Of a stretch of DNA of 34,468 nucleotides, positions 9,035-18,654 are shown one piece after another. The notes below the pieces were generated by a model. The model was not told the DNA's origin, did not search any database, and saw only the letters and a list, made by a program, of their open reading frames with translations. The position numbers were made by a program, and so were the translations under genes. The stretch is from Pediococcus damnosus (GTDB lineage Bacteria > Bacillota > Bacilli > Lactobacillales > Lactobacillaceae), in the NCBI RefSeq assembly GCF_001437255.1, contig NZ_JQBD01000014.1:1-34468 (forward strand), read 5' to 3'. Every line of letters starts with the position of its first letter. Position 1 is the stretch's first letter.

Positions 9035-9079
9035 AAAAAATAGGCATCCAAACGCTCTGGGAAAGCGATTGGATGCCTA
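9035..9079 (-). terminator. Intrinsic terminator of the bglA operon
   Basis: A stem pairs 9041-9056 with 9064-9079, and six U residues follow in the minus-strand transcript (A6 at 9035-9040). It stands just after the GH1 stop codon. It is a near copy of the terminator at 7175-7213. Confidence 0.8.
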
Positions 9080-9088
9080 TATTTTTAC

Positions 9089-10537
<1,449 letters not shown>

Positions 10538-10570
10538 TTAATTTTCCTCCGTTTCTTTATGCTTTTTATT

Positions 10571-11869
10571 TTAAAGTGCTTCAGTTGTCGTGTCTGGATC
10601 TTTTACTTCGGCTTTCTTAGCAGCGGCAATCTTCTTTGCATTTTCGTTTTCTTCTTTAACTGCCTTGCTGTCAAGAGCTCTAAAGAATGGATAGTATGCA
10701 ATCGTTGCGAGTGCGGCCTCGATAAGTTGCCAAAGTCCGGCACGCCAATCGCCTCCTGTCATTAAGAAGCCCATTATTCCAATTGGCGTTACCCACGGAA
10801 CCGCAGCGACAATGTGACTAATGACGCCAAATTCCATAAAGTACCAGGTGATTAATTGTAGAATCATCGGAATTAAAACCATTGGAATTAAAAGAACTGT
10901 ATTTAAGACAACTGGGAATCCAAACATAATTGGTTCACTAATATTAAATAGTGATGGCACAAATCCAACGTTTCGTACAGCCTTATATCGTTGGCTCTTC
11001 GCCGTAAACATACATAGAACTAAACCTAAAATGGCTCCGGTTCCACCAATGGTCATCCCAAAGTTAAGAAATCCATCAGCAGCAATATGAGTTGGTGCCT
11101 GACCTTTTGCAACTTCGGCCATGTTTTCCGTTAAGAAAACAAAGAAGATTGGTGAAGCAACGTTACCTATAATCATTGTTCCATGAGCTCCGACAAACCA
11201 GAGGGCCATGGTTAGGAAGATAACCAGTTCAACACCCCAGATGGTATCTAGGCCACCGATGATTGGTGAAAGAACATTTTGAATAATTTGGTTAATATTG
11301 ATTCTAAGGAGAACACGAATGATCCAGACAATCATTAACGTAAACATCCCGGGAATCAATGCTGAAAAGGTATTTCCAACTGCCGGTGGGACAGTATCAG
11401 GTAATTTAATCGTCCAGTTTCTTTTAATAGCAAAATGAACAAGTTCACTAGCAAGAATACAAACAAGAATAGCTGAAAAGATCGAGCTTGAACCTAAATC
11501 GCTTACATTTAATGTCAACTTATCAGTTAAATTGGCAATCATATATGCTATAACGCCAATAACCGTCCCAGTTAAGGGTTCAATCTTATTGGCTCGCGCA
11601 GATTGATAACTAATTCCAATTGCGACAACCAGTCCAATTAACCCAATGGTACTGTTAGTTGCAGAATTTAAAATTGGTTGATATGGCTTAACAAATGCCT
11701 GCCACGCTGGAATTGGAAAATTCGAAAGAATTAAGAAAATGCTTCCGAATACGGTGAAGATAATGGTTGGAATCATCCCGTCTCGTAAGACGACTAAATA
11801 TTTAAGTTCACCGACTTTAGTCATTGGCGGGATAATCTTGTTTTGAAAAATATCAATTATTTTGTGCAT
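10571..11869 (-). CDS. celB: PTS system lactose/cellobiose-family EIIC (CelB-like)
   Basis: A membrane permease of the CelB family, about 432 aa, starting MHKIIDIFQNKIIPPM. The frame is open to 11917, but the ATG at 11867-11869 has a clear GGAGGAAGTAAC ribosome site and matches the family N-terminus, so I use it. The protein has about ten hydrophobic segments and the family stretch GTGAILGL. It imports and phosphorylates a beta-glucoside for the GH1 enzyme downstream. No lactose-type EIIA or EIIB is encoded here, so these must come from elsewhere. The C-terminus (about the last 30 residues) is a charged K/E/A-rich tail. Confidence 0.88.
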   Translation of the reverse strand: MHKIIDIFQNKIIPPMTKVGELKYLVVLRDGMIPTIIFTVFGSIFLILSNFPIPAWQAFVKPYQPILNSATNSTIGLIGLVVAIGISYQSARANKIEPLTGTVIGVIAYMIANLTDKLTLNVSDLGSSSIFSAILVCILASELVHFAIKRNWTIKLPDTVPPAVGNTFSALIPGMFTLMIVWIIRVLLRININQIIQNVLSPIIGGLDTIWGVELVIFLTMALWFVGAHGTMIIGNVASPIFFVFLTENMAEVAKGQAPTHIAADGFLNFGMTIGGTGAILGLVLCMFTAKSQRYKAVRNVGFVPSLFNISEPIMFGFPVVLNTVLLIPMVLIPMILQLITWYFMEFGVISHIVAAVPWVTPIGIMGFLMTGGDWRAGLWQLIEAALATIAYYPFFRALDSKAVKEENENAKKIAAAKKAEVKDPDTTTEAL

Positions 11870-11931
11870 GTTACTTCCTCCAAACTTCATGACTGCTGTG
11901 ATTAACAATAAGTGCAATAACTTTTAATATT

Positions 11932-13284
11932 TCATTTAACCTGATTTTCAAATACGTTGAGAAACAATTGGCAGTACGTCATATCTGCCCAAGAAAAGCT
12001 CTCCCTTGTAAACTTCTTTGGATCATCAACGTGAATACTTTCATGCACATGCAGCGTGTCGCCATCGTTATCGGCAATTGTTTCTAATACTACTTTTTGT
12101 TTGGCGACGGAATCACTTGTGAGACCTTCCATCGAAAGCGCAATTGGCCAAACGTAACTTTCTGGAGTGTGCGGACTCCCAATTCCGGATAAAAACTTAC
12201 CTTTATAATAATACGGATTCTGATCACTTAAAATAAACCTTCGCGTATTAACATAAAGTTCGTCTTCATTGGAACAATAGCCAAGATATGGCAACGACAG
12301 TAAGCTGGGAACATTCGCATCATCCATCAAATTGTAATTTCCAAGCCCATCAACTTCATAGGCAAATATTTGGTAATCGCCCACAGTTGTCAAAGCTGAT
12401 TCCTGAATTCCTTGGATAACCTGATCTTTGATCTCAACAATTGTACTCAGCAAGGATTGATCTCCTAAGCCGTGATTAATCAAATCCTCTAAATACTGCA
12501 AAATGACCACCGCATACATATTTGCCGGAACTAAGTAGCCATATTTACAGGCATCATCGCTTGGTCGAAACCCACTCCAGATCAGGCCGGTATATCTAAC
12601 CGGTTCCCCTTTGCCTTCGTTTGTTAATGTATCGGTTGGTGCCCCGTTAGAACGTTCAAACGTATATGGCGAATCATTATGGTGCTGTTCTTGTTTGAAT
12701 ACCGCCAGAATCAATTTCACGGTTTCCCAGAAATTCTGGTCAAACTGTTCCGTATCTCCCGTTTGCTCATACAGCTTGTAAGCAATAAAAATCGGGGCAC
12801 ATAGTGAATCAAGTTCGTACTTACGTTCCCAAACTTTAGGTGAAATGGGAACGTTCGAAACATCACTGGTGTGAACTTTCAAAGCATCCTTCCGAAACGA
12901 ATTGGCATACGGATCAATTTGAATCAAGTGACATTGCGTCGTAATTAAAGCATGAATTAATTTTTTGACTGCCGGTAAGTGATCCGCAAATTTAACTAAC
13001 GGTAACATCTGAAAAGTGGAATCGCGTAACCACATTGCTGGAATATCTCCAGTGGCCAAGAAAAAATATTCATCGTCCAGAACACTAGCATTGTCCGCAA
13101 GAATCGAATTAATTCCTTTGAAAAAAAGTTCATTGGCTTTTTTACTTAGACTGGCATTTTGCATCGTTTCCGTTGCTTGTTTGAGCTCCCTTTGTGCATT
13201 GGTAATATCAATCTCTTTGATTTTCATTGGCAATGGCACCGCTTTCAAAATTGTTTGTGTTGCAACTTCTTTATTATTGCTCAA
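11932..13284 (-). CDS. Glycoside hydrolase family 125 exo-alpha-1,6-mannosidase (start uncertain)
   Basis: The sequence carries the GH125 (DUF1237) signature TGDIPAMWLRDS near residue 78 and other family stretches such as NEGKGEPVRYTGLIWSGFRP and SYVWPIALSMEG. Characterised GH125 enzymes remove terminal alpha-1,6-mannose from N-glycan-like oligosaccharides. There is no signal peptide, so it acts in the cytoplasm. The first possible start (13284) is a TTG without a ribosome site; the ATG at 13227 (residue 20) or a GTG/TTG just before it are alternatives. It heads the operon with CelB and BglA, divergent from a GntR-type regulator, which implies a substrate with both mannose and beta-linked sugar, or a shared inducer. 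Confidence 0.88.
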   Translation of the reverse strand: MSNNKEVATQTILKAVPLPMKIKEIDITNAQRELKQATETMQNASLSKKANELFFKGINSILADNASVLDDEYFFLATGDIPAMWLRDSTFQMLPLVKFADHLPAVKKLIHALITTQCHLIQIDPYANSFRKDALKVHTSDVSNVPISPKVWERKYELDSLCAPIFIAYKLYEQTGDTEQFDQNFWETVKLILAVFKQEQHHNDSPYTFERSNGAPTDTLTNEGKGEPVRYTGLIWSGFRPSDDACKYGYLVPANMYAVVILQYLEDLINHGLGDQSLLSTIVEIKDQVIQGIQESALTTVGDYQIFAYEVDGLGNYNLMDDANVPSLLSLPYLGYCSNEDELYVNTRRFILSDQNPYYYKGKFLSGIGSPHTPESYVWPIALSMEGLTSDSVAKQKVVLETIADNDGDTLHVHESIHVDDPKKFTRESFSWADMTYCQLFLNVFENQVK

Positions 13285-13302
13285 AGGGTTTTAAAAAAGT
13301 GA

Positions 13303-13308
13303 TATAAT
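13303..13308 (+). promoter_or_regulatory. Putative -10 box of the GntR-type regulator gene
   Basis: A perfect TATAAT stands about 90 bp upstream of the regulator ATG and just before the palindrome at 13321-13347. The -35 region is poor. Confidence 0.35.
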
Positions 13309-13320
13309 GCAAAATAAAGC

Positions 13321-13347
13321 TAAATGTATTAAAAAAAGATACATTTA
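13321..13347. promoter_or_regulatory. Candidate operator: perfect 9-bp inverted repeat
   Basis: TAAATGTAT (13321-13329) and ATACATTTA (13339-13347) are perfect inverted arms with a 9-bp A-rich spacer. The site lies in the only intergenic region between the divergent GH125 operon and the regulator. It is a strong candidate for the regulator's own binding site. Confidence 0.55.
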
Positions 13348-13395
13348 AGTAAAAATAATCTTTATAAATCAACTTTCTAAAAATGAGGTAACAAC

Positions 13396-14496
13396 ATGGC
13401 TTACCAACCGATGTACAAAAAAATAGCCAGTGATCTTCGTAATGCCATCGACACTAAGTCACTTTCGACATTTCCTTCCGAACAAGAACTGATGAAATCC
13501 TATAAGGTAAGTCGGACAACCATTCGCAAATCGCTAGAACTGCTAAAGGAAACCCATGTCATTCAAAGCCACCGAGGTCGAGGCACCAAGATAATCAAAA
13601 AAACGACGCCGCATCCTGCAGGCATGCCAAATACCAATCGGCAGATTATTGGGTTAGTAATGGCGGGCTTTACCGATAGCTATGGCACCAGCCTGCTTAA
13701 AGCAATTCAAGCTTACGCGCTAAAAATGAACTACTTCGTCATCATGCGCTTTTCCAATCAGTCTGCTCATGACGAGGCGCTTTACATCAAACAACTGATC
13801 GATTTTGGTGTCGCCGGTCTGTTAGTTTTTCCCGTCGAAAATTACGCCGAAAAATCAGAGGTTTTAACCTCTAATATTAAAAGGGTCCCAACCGTGTTAT
13901 TGGATCGGCAGATAGAAAATTATTCACTGCCAATTGTTTCCACGGATAACTATCATGCCGCAAAAACATTAACCAAATTATTGCTCCAAATGGGTCACGT
14001 CAATACCGTGTTTATGTTGCGAAAAGGTTCTAATAATTCGGCAATGGATGAACGCATCCGCGGTATCAAGGACGCCTATCATGATTTTCAACGCACCATT
14101 CCCGATGATGCGTGGCAACAGCTGGATATTCCGGATGCTACTTCAGAGCACTACTATGATCGCTTTCAGAAATCACTTGACGAAATCAGAAACCGATTAG
14201 TGTTTAACAAGAAGTTCACGTGCTATATGGCCTTGGATTTCTCTTGCATCAATACCTTCATCATTGCCAAGGATTCGCTAACCAAAAAGATTAATCGTGT
14301 TAGTTTCTTGGGCTTTGATGGGCCACCCTATCTCACTTCGGATGTAAAATACAATCGCATTGTACAAGACGAAGGTGAAATTGCTCATCAAGCGATTAAA
14401 CTATTGGATAACTTGATTAATGGCGTGGAAGTGCCGTCTACAAAGATTTTGATTGAACCTAAATACCTTGATAATCATTCTGTGTTCCCGGTGTAA
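13396..14496 (+). CDS. GntR-family regulator with LacI-type sugar-binding domain (AraR-like)
   Basis: The 366-aa protein has a GntR winged helix in residues 1-70 (FPSEQELMKSYKVSRTTIRK) and a LacI/periplasmic-binding-type effector domain from about 83 to the end (IIGLVMAGF..., VPTVLLDRQ, VSTDNYHAA, SFLGFDGPP). This AraR-like architecture binds a sugar ligand and releases DNA. It is divergent from the GH125-celB-bglA operon, so it probably represses that operon and itself. The start follows ATGAGGTAACAAC with a GAGGTAA ribosome site. Confidence 0.88.
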   Translation: MAYQPMYKKIASDLRNAIDTKSLSTFPSEQELMKSYKVSRTTIRKSLELLKETHVIQSHRGRGTKIIKKTTPHPAGMPNTNRQIIGLVMAGFTDSYGTSLLKAIQAYALKMNYFVIMRFSNQSAHDEALYIKQLIDFGVAGLLVFPVENYAEKSEVLTSNIKRVPTVLLDRQIENYSLPIVSTDNYHAAKTLTKLLLQMGHVNTVFMLRKGSNNSAMDERIRGIKDAYHDFQRTIPDDAWQQLDIPDATSEHYYDRFQKSLDEIRNRLVFNKKFTCYMALDFSCINTFIIAKDSLTKKINRVSFLGFDGPPYLTSDVKYNRIVQDEGEIAHQAIKLLDNLINGVEVPSTKILIEPKYLDNHSVFPV

Positions 14497-14546
14497 ATTT
14501 ATATTGATCTTGTTTTTCATTTTCCATGAAATTTTTGAATAAATTA

Positions 14547-14597
14547 AAAAATACCAGCTAACTACTTTATTTATACGAAAGTAGTAGCTGGTATTTT
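14547..14597. terminator. Bidirectional terminator between the GntR-type regulator and sstT
   Basis: AAAAATACCAGCTAACTACTT (left, from 14547) pairs with the inverted AAGTAGTAGCTGGTATTTT (to 14597) around a short loop, with A and T tracts on the two sides. It serves the convergent genes. Confidence 0.75.
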
Positions 14598-14664
14598 CAT
14601 TAATCGAAATTTGGTTATAAAGAATTTTTTAGTCAGTCCTGTAAAAATTACTCAGTGTCGTTAA

Positions 14665-15990
14665 TTATTCGCCTGCTTCATTTTCAACTGCTTGAGCATC
14701 CAGCTCCTCATCTTCTTGAGTTGCCGAATCATTCGCTTTTGCCTGCCGGACACGTTCACTGATGTTTACCGGTGTGCCAGCACGACGGAGATCTGCAAAC
14801 TCTGCGGTTGCTGTAAAGAGTAAATCACTGGCAGAGTTAACGGCCGTTTCAACGGAATCCTGAATCACTCCAATGATAAACCCAACGCCCACTACTTGCA
14901 TCGCAATGTCATTAGAAATCCCAAATAGGCTACAAGCCATCGGGATCAGAAGCAACGAGCCGCCCGCAATCCCTGAAGCTCCCGTTGCGGAAATAGCGGA
15001 TAGTAAACAAAGCAGGAATGCCAATGGAAATGAAACTTCCATCCCCAGCGTGTGCGTTGTTGCCAATGTCATAATTGAGATGGTCATTGCTGCTCCACCA
15101 CTATTGGCGGAAGCTCCTAGTGGAATCGAAATTGCATAGGTTTTCTTACTTAACCCCAGGCGGCGACAAAGTTCCATGTTAATCGGAATATTCACGGCAG
15201 AACTGCGGGTAAAAAACGCTGGAATGCCACTTTCACGAAGCGTAAATAGCGTTAACGGATAAGGATTTTGGTGCGTCATCAGTGCCACCATTGCCGGATA
15301 GACAATCAGCGAAACAAACATCATCGAGCCGACCACCAATAATACAAGTTGACCATATTTGGCCAAACCGTTAAGCCCCGATTCTGAAACTGACGTAAAT
15401 ACAAGACCGACGATCCCAAAAGGTGCCAACTGTATGATGAATTGAACCACGCTCGTCACTGCGTTTGAAAGATCATTGACAACTTGTTTGGTTTGTTTGC
15501 CGGCTGCTCGTAAACCAACCCCAATCAAACTTGCCCAGACTAGAATTGATAAGTATTGGCCTTCTACCAGTGCTTTAACAGGATTTTCAATCGCATTGTT
15601 AAGGACACCCTTCAACACAGTCGCAATCCCTTTCGGTGCGGCAGTGGTTGTTTCTGATACTTTAGGCAAAAAGATTTCAACTGGAAAAAGATAACTAGCG
15701 CCAACCGCAACCACCGCGGCCACCAAAGTTGCTGTTAAGTATAGAACCACAATCGAACGCATGTGGGTTTTCGAACCCTTTTCGTGCTTTGCCATTGAAG
15801 ATAGTATTAACAAGAAGACTAACAATGGGGCAATTGCTTTTAGTGAATTGACGAAAAGATCACCGAGGATCGTGATCCAGGTCAAATGTGGGACCCCCAC
15901 TCCTAGAACTGCACCAACGATAATTCCAATCAAAATTCGCTTAATCAGCGAAATGCTAGTAAATTTATCCCACATAAGTTTCACATCCAT
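14665..15990 (-). CDS. sstT: Serine/threonine:Na+ symporter SstT
   Basis: A 441-aa member of the dicarboxylate/amino acid:cation symporter family. The N-terminus (LMWDKFTSISLIKRILIG) and the central FFTRSSAVNIPINMELC and ISIPLGASANSGGAAMT stretches match SstT, which takes up serine and threonine with sodium. The last 40 residues are hydrophilic and acidic. A promoter with TTGTTT-16-TATACT lies only about 20 bp upstream of the first ATG (15990), leaving a very short leader and a weak ribosome site; the ATG at 15975 is a possible alternative start. It is transcribed alone. Confidence 0.92.
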   Translation of the reverse strand: MDVKLMWDKFTSISLIKRILIGIIVGAVLGVGVPHLTWITILGDLFVNSLKAIAPLLVFLLILSSMAKHEKGSKTHMRSIVVLYLTATLVAAVVAVGASYLFPVEIFLPKVSETTTAAPKGIATVLKGVLNNAIENPVKALVEGQYLSILVWASLIGVGLRAAGKQTKQVVNDLSNAVTSVVQFIIQLAPFGIVGLVFTSVSESGLNGLAKYGQLVLLVVGSMMFVSLIVYPAMVALMTHQNPYPLTLFTLRESGIPAFFTRSSAVNIPINMELCRRLGLSKKTYAISIPLGASANSGGAAMTISIMTLATTHTLGMEVSFPLAFLLCLLSAISATGASGIAGGSLLLIPMACSLFGISNDIAMQVVGVGFIIGVIQDSVETAVNSASDLLFTATAEFADLRRAGTPVNISERVRQAKANDSATQEDEELDAQAVENEAGE

Positions 15991-16008
15991 TCTTTTAAGT
16001 TAATCACT

Positions 16009-16036
16009 AGTATATCTGATTATGAGAAATAAACAA
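16009..16036 (-). promoter_or_regulatory. Putative promoter of sstT
   Basis: On the minus strand TTGTTT (16031-16036) and TATACT (16009-16014) are 16 bp apart, with the sstT ATG about 20 bp further on. Confidence 0.5.
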
Positions 16037-16376
16037 ATGCTTTTTTAATTTATTTTTAATTTGACCGTGTGAATGCCACTTTTAAATGGCCTTAAACACG
16101 CTATTTCAGGATTCTTGTTTATATCAAAGATTATATTATTTTCGCCTATTCATCACAGATAAAATATTTTTTTGATGAATTCTTATTCCTTATAGACTAA
16201 ATTTCTATCATTCAGCTACCCATTTGGTTAAATAAACAACCAAATGAAATGTTTTACACACAAAAATCCATGTCAATTCAAACTATTTAATTTAAGATTC
16301 CCAAATTACCCATCCAGAACGTGACAAATAAGCCGTTCCAAACGGCTAATTTTAGACTATACAAAAATTAAAGTTC
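16037..16376. other. Gene-free region with two inverted repeats between sstT and the comK-like gene
   Basis: No coding sequence was found. Two palindromes stand out: CATTTGGTT/AACCAAATG (16221-16229 and 16238-16246, 8-bp spacer, perfect), and AGCCGTT/AACGGCT (16331-16337 and 16341-16347, 3-bp loop), whose arms extend to 11 bp with one mismatch. Neither is followed by a T tract, so they look more like protein-binding sites than terminators. The second lies just upstream of the comK-like promoter. Confidence 0.4.
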
Positions 16377-16385
16377 TGGTATACT
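16377..16385 (+). promoter_or_regulatory. Extended -10 promoter of the comK-like gene
   Basis: TGGTATACT is an extended -10 element 48 bp before the ATG. No good -35 hexamer is visible, which would suit an activator-dependent promoter. Confidence 0.4.
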
Positions 16386-16432
16386 CTTAAAAGTATCATG
16401 AATTAGTTATAGAAAACACGGGGGGATTTTAC

Positions 16433-17221
16433 ATGGATACAGTACATTTGGAGAAGTTAAACGAGCTACATGAGGTTATTGAACGAAGAACGATTAGTCG
16501 GTTTCAAGAAATTGCGGATAATGCGCAAACGATTGATAAAACGGAAATTTGTGAGACCACGACTTTTTATATTCATGACACCTCACATTGGGACACTGAT
16601 TACAACAGTATTGTTTTTGACGCGCATCGCGGCCTACACAAAACAAAGAAAACGACCAAGCAATTAATCAATAAATTTGCTCGGTCAAAAGAAGCCAACT
16701 TTATGTTGATGCAGGCAATGGGCCGCCAGCTTGAAGTCAAACGCTGCTGGCCTTATGTCTTAGGAAATGTTCAATTTGTACCAACGAGTGGCGCTACATA
16801 TACCTCAACCAATTGGATTGCGGTTCATCATTTGAAGGACGCTTATCAAGATGTAGAAGATCCAAAACGACTCTATTTGTTGTTTAATGAAGGGATGCGT
16901 TTGAACGTCCGCATCGATTTAAAACATTTAGAGCGTAAACTAACGACCGTGCGAAAATACTATGATTTCCAAGTAAGTTTAGCTAAGTTCCTTGGCAAAC
17001 AGTTTACGACTGAATTTGTCGCACCTCAAGCTAATAGTTATCTATTCACACGCATCCCTAAAACCGCTGAATTACCCGCAACTGAATATCAAAATTGTCG
17101 GGAAATCCTGATCCGCATTTTATTTCAGGTTTATAAAACAATGAGCCCAGAAGACCGGATCAGACTCGATGACATGGAAAGCCTTTATAAGGACATGCTT
17201 AAAGAACGCAGTATGCTGTAA
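16433..17221 (+). CDS. comK: ComK-like competence transcription factor
   Basis: The 262-aa product resembles ComK, the DNA-binding master regulator of competence genes. The best match is the central part: NVQFVPTSGATYTSTNWIAV (about 113-132) follows the ComK pattern of a hydrophobic-FPTxS stretch and a W-I-s/a core, then a LFNEGMRLNVRID segment like the family's F-nG---l-vS, then a K/R-rich helix. Bacillus ComK is about 190 aa; here the N- and C-termini are longer. A GGGGGG-containing ribosome site stands upstream of the ATG. A 78-aa gene follows 33 bp later, probably in the same transcript. The similarity was judged by eye, so it could be a distant relative. Confidence 0.6.
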   Translation: MDTVHLEKLNELHEVIERRTISRFQEIADNAQTIDKTEICETTTFYIHDTSHWDTDYNSIVFDAHRGLHKTKKTTKQLINKFARSKEANFMLMQAMGRQLEVKRCWPYVLGNVQFVPTSGATYTSTNWIAVHHLKDAYQDVEDPKRLYLLFNEGMRLNVRIDLKHLERKLTTVRKYYDFQVSLAKFLGKQFTTEFVAPQANSYLFTRIPKTAELPATEYQNCREILIRILFQVYKTMSPEDRIRLDDMESLYKDMLKERSML

Positions 17222-17254
17222 AAAAACTTGCCCACAACTAGAAAGGACTAGCTA

Positions 17255-17491
17255 ATGAACAAATTTGAGTTTACTTTTCACAACATGCACGTGATCATTT
17301 CGACTAACGACTGTATTAATTCAATCCGCATTAATGGCATGCTGGTTGAACATCAATATCATGACACTGAAGAATTGGCACTTGCGGCAGTTATGCCTAC
17401 TGCTCATGAATTAGTTGCCTTCTATATCGGCTGGGAGTTAAAGACCGCTGAGATGGAAAAAAATAGCTTAAGAACTGGAAAGCGTTCTTAA
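17255..17491 (+). CDS. Small hypothetical protein downstream of the comK-like gene
   Basis: A 78-aa soluble protein that I do not recognise. Residues 3-28 look like beta strands (FEFTFHNMHVIIS, INSIRING), followed by a helix around 39-66. An AGAAAGGA ribosome site precedes the ATG. It probably shares a transcript with the comK-like gene. Its last codons and stop lie inside a perfect 10-bp inverted repeat, so the 3' end of the gene also forms a hairpin. Confidence 0.6.
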   Translation: MNKFEFTFHNMHVIISTNDCINSIRINGMLVEHQYHDTEELALAAVMPTAHELVAFYIGWELKTAEMEKNSLRTGKRS

Positions 17492-17505
17492 GCTACATCG
17501 TTTTT
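17466..17505 (+). terminator. Hairpin overlapping the stop codon of the 78-aa gene
   Basis: GCTTAAGAAC (17466-17475) and GTTCTTAAGC (17484-17493) form a perfect 10-bp stem with an 8-nt loop; T5 begins 7 nt later. It is the first of two tandem hairpins. Confidence 0.5.
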
Positions 17506-17508
17506 GTG

Positions 17509-17540
17509 ATCACATTCTGTCTATGCAGAATGTGATTTTT
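17509..17540 (+). terminator. Intrinsic terminator after the comK-like operon
   Basis: ATCACATTCTG (17509-17519) and CAGAATGTGAT (17526-17536) form a perfect 11-bp stem with a 6-nt loop, followed by T tract. Its T run touches the stop codon of the convergent mrr gene. Confidence 0.8.
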
Positions 17541-18444
17541 AATTATTGCTAGAATAAAAATCATCCAATACATAAGTCGTTACTGGCTTGGCATGAATTC
17601 CAAGTTTAGAAACGAGATCAGCTATCTTATCGCCGTTAATCAACGTAATAACCCGCGTTCCAACTCGTGAAGCTCGAATCGCATCTTTTGTATAATCCGA
17701 AGTTGTAATAAATATACCGTACTCTGCATTATACTTATCCATAGCACCACGAAATTTATCAATTTCAGGAGAAGAAACAGCACCATTCCACCTTTTTGCC
17801 TGAATAGCTACTCTAGCAGTTCGAAAATCACCGGTTGTTAGATAGCCAAATCCATCAATTCCACCGTCACCCGTTAGTTTAGTGCCAAGCGTTTCATCTA
17901 ACTCTACACCCATCTTCTTTACTAATAAACGAGCAAATAACTCAAATTTTGCAGGTGTGAATGCATTAAGAGATTGGGCCAAATCACCTTTCCAATCGGC
18001 TTCAGGTTCATCTTCAATTTCGGCATCAGTATTGTCTATATCTTTTTCTGAAGCCTTTATTTTATTCTTTTTTTGCTGTTTTCGTTCGTCCCATTTAGGA
18101 TTCGCTAATTTTCTTATATCTCGTTCGACATCTAATTTATCAAAATCAAATGTACGCCCTTTTTCCGTTAATTCGATAACACCACGTTCCGGATGATATA
18201 AAAAATCAGCAAATCCTAAGCTTGCTACCGCAAAATTAAACACATAGTCAAATGGACGATATAGATTGTTTCCCCGACTCATTTTTTCAAATGTGGTAAA
18301 TTCCCCTAAATCATCTGAATATAACGCTATCTCTTTTTTAAGATCGTTAATATTAGATTGACCGCCTAATTTTTTTAAAGCCTTTAAAATGATTGGAAAT
18401 AACATTTCTTCTCGTTCTTTTTGAGACGCCTGCTTGAATTTCAT
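17539..18444 (-). CDS. mrr: Mrr-type restriction endonuclease (type IV, modified DNA)
   Basis: The 301-aa protein has the Mrr layout: an N-terminal winged-helix domain (about 8-100, with the FNFAVASLGFADFL and RGVIELTEKG stretches), an acidic linker (about 120-150), and a C-terminal Mrr_cat domain of the PD-(D/E)xK fold. Catalytic residues are D197 in GDGGIDGFG and Q215-A216-K217 in AIQAKRW. Mrr enzymes cut DNA carrying foreign methylation. The Q-x-K form in place of E-x-K is typical of this family. It stands next to an integrase and a type I system, within a defence island. The start has a weak GGAG-like ribosome site. Confidence 0.92.
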   Translation of the reverse strand: MKFKQASQKEREEMLFPIILKALKKLGGQSNINDLKKEIALYSDDLGEFTTFEKMSRGNNLYRPFDYVFNFAVASLGFADFLYHPERGVIELTEKGRTFDFDKLDVERDIRKLANPKWDERKQQKKNKIKASEKDIDNTDAEIEDEPEADWKGDLAQSLNAFTPAKFELFARLLVKKMGVELDETLGTKLTGDGGIDGFGYLTTGDFRTARVAIQAKRWNGAVSSPEIDKFRGAMDKYNAEYGIFITTSDYTKDAIRASRVGTRVITLINGDKIADLVSKLGIHAKPVTTYVLDDFYSSNN

Positions 18445-18636
18445 GATTTCTCCTTTGATTTCCTCTAATAGTTCAATTTTACTATAGTTTGCGTTTCAAC
18501 TTTGGTTTTTATTAAAAATTTACATAACTAACTGTCCAAATCTTAGTTTCTGTAAAGCCTTTCAACCAAACTAATATAAGTTTCATCTAATATACTATGA
18601 ACTATCAAGGAAACACGCAAAAAATCGGTATTTTGA

Positions 18637-18654
18637 CTGTCGTTGATTGGCAGC
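18637..18654 (-). repeat. 18-bp copy of the hsdS conserved-region repeat, outside hsdS
   Basis: CTGTCGTTGATTGGCAGC here is identical to 20441-20458 in the middle of hsdS, in the same orientation. On the minus strand it encodes AANQRQ and then runs into unrelated sequence. With the hsdS copy it flanks the integrase gene and the 3' half of hsdS as direct repeats. Confidence 0.75.

Noticed and set aside
11870-11917. 16 extra N-terminal residues on CelB
   Set aside because: The segment contains the GGAGGAAG ribosome site for the ATG at 11867-11869, which matches the family start.
16331-16351. AGCCGTT/AACGGCT hairpin as a terminator
   Set aside because: The stem is short, the following sequence lacks a proper T tract and no gene ends nearby; a regulatory site fits better.
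18637-18654. attL/attR of an integrated prophage
   Set aside because: The repeated segment would bound only about 1.8 kb with the integrase and half of hsdS, no phage genes are present, and the repeat is a normal part of hsdS.
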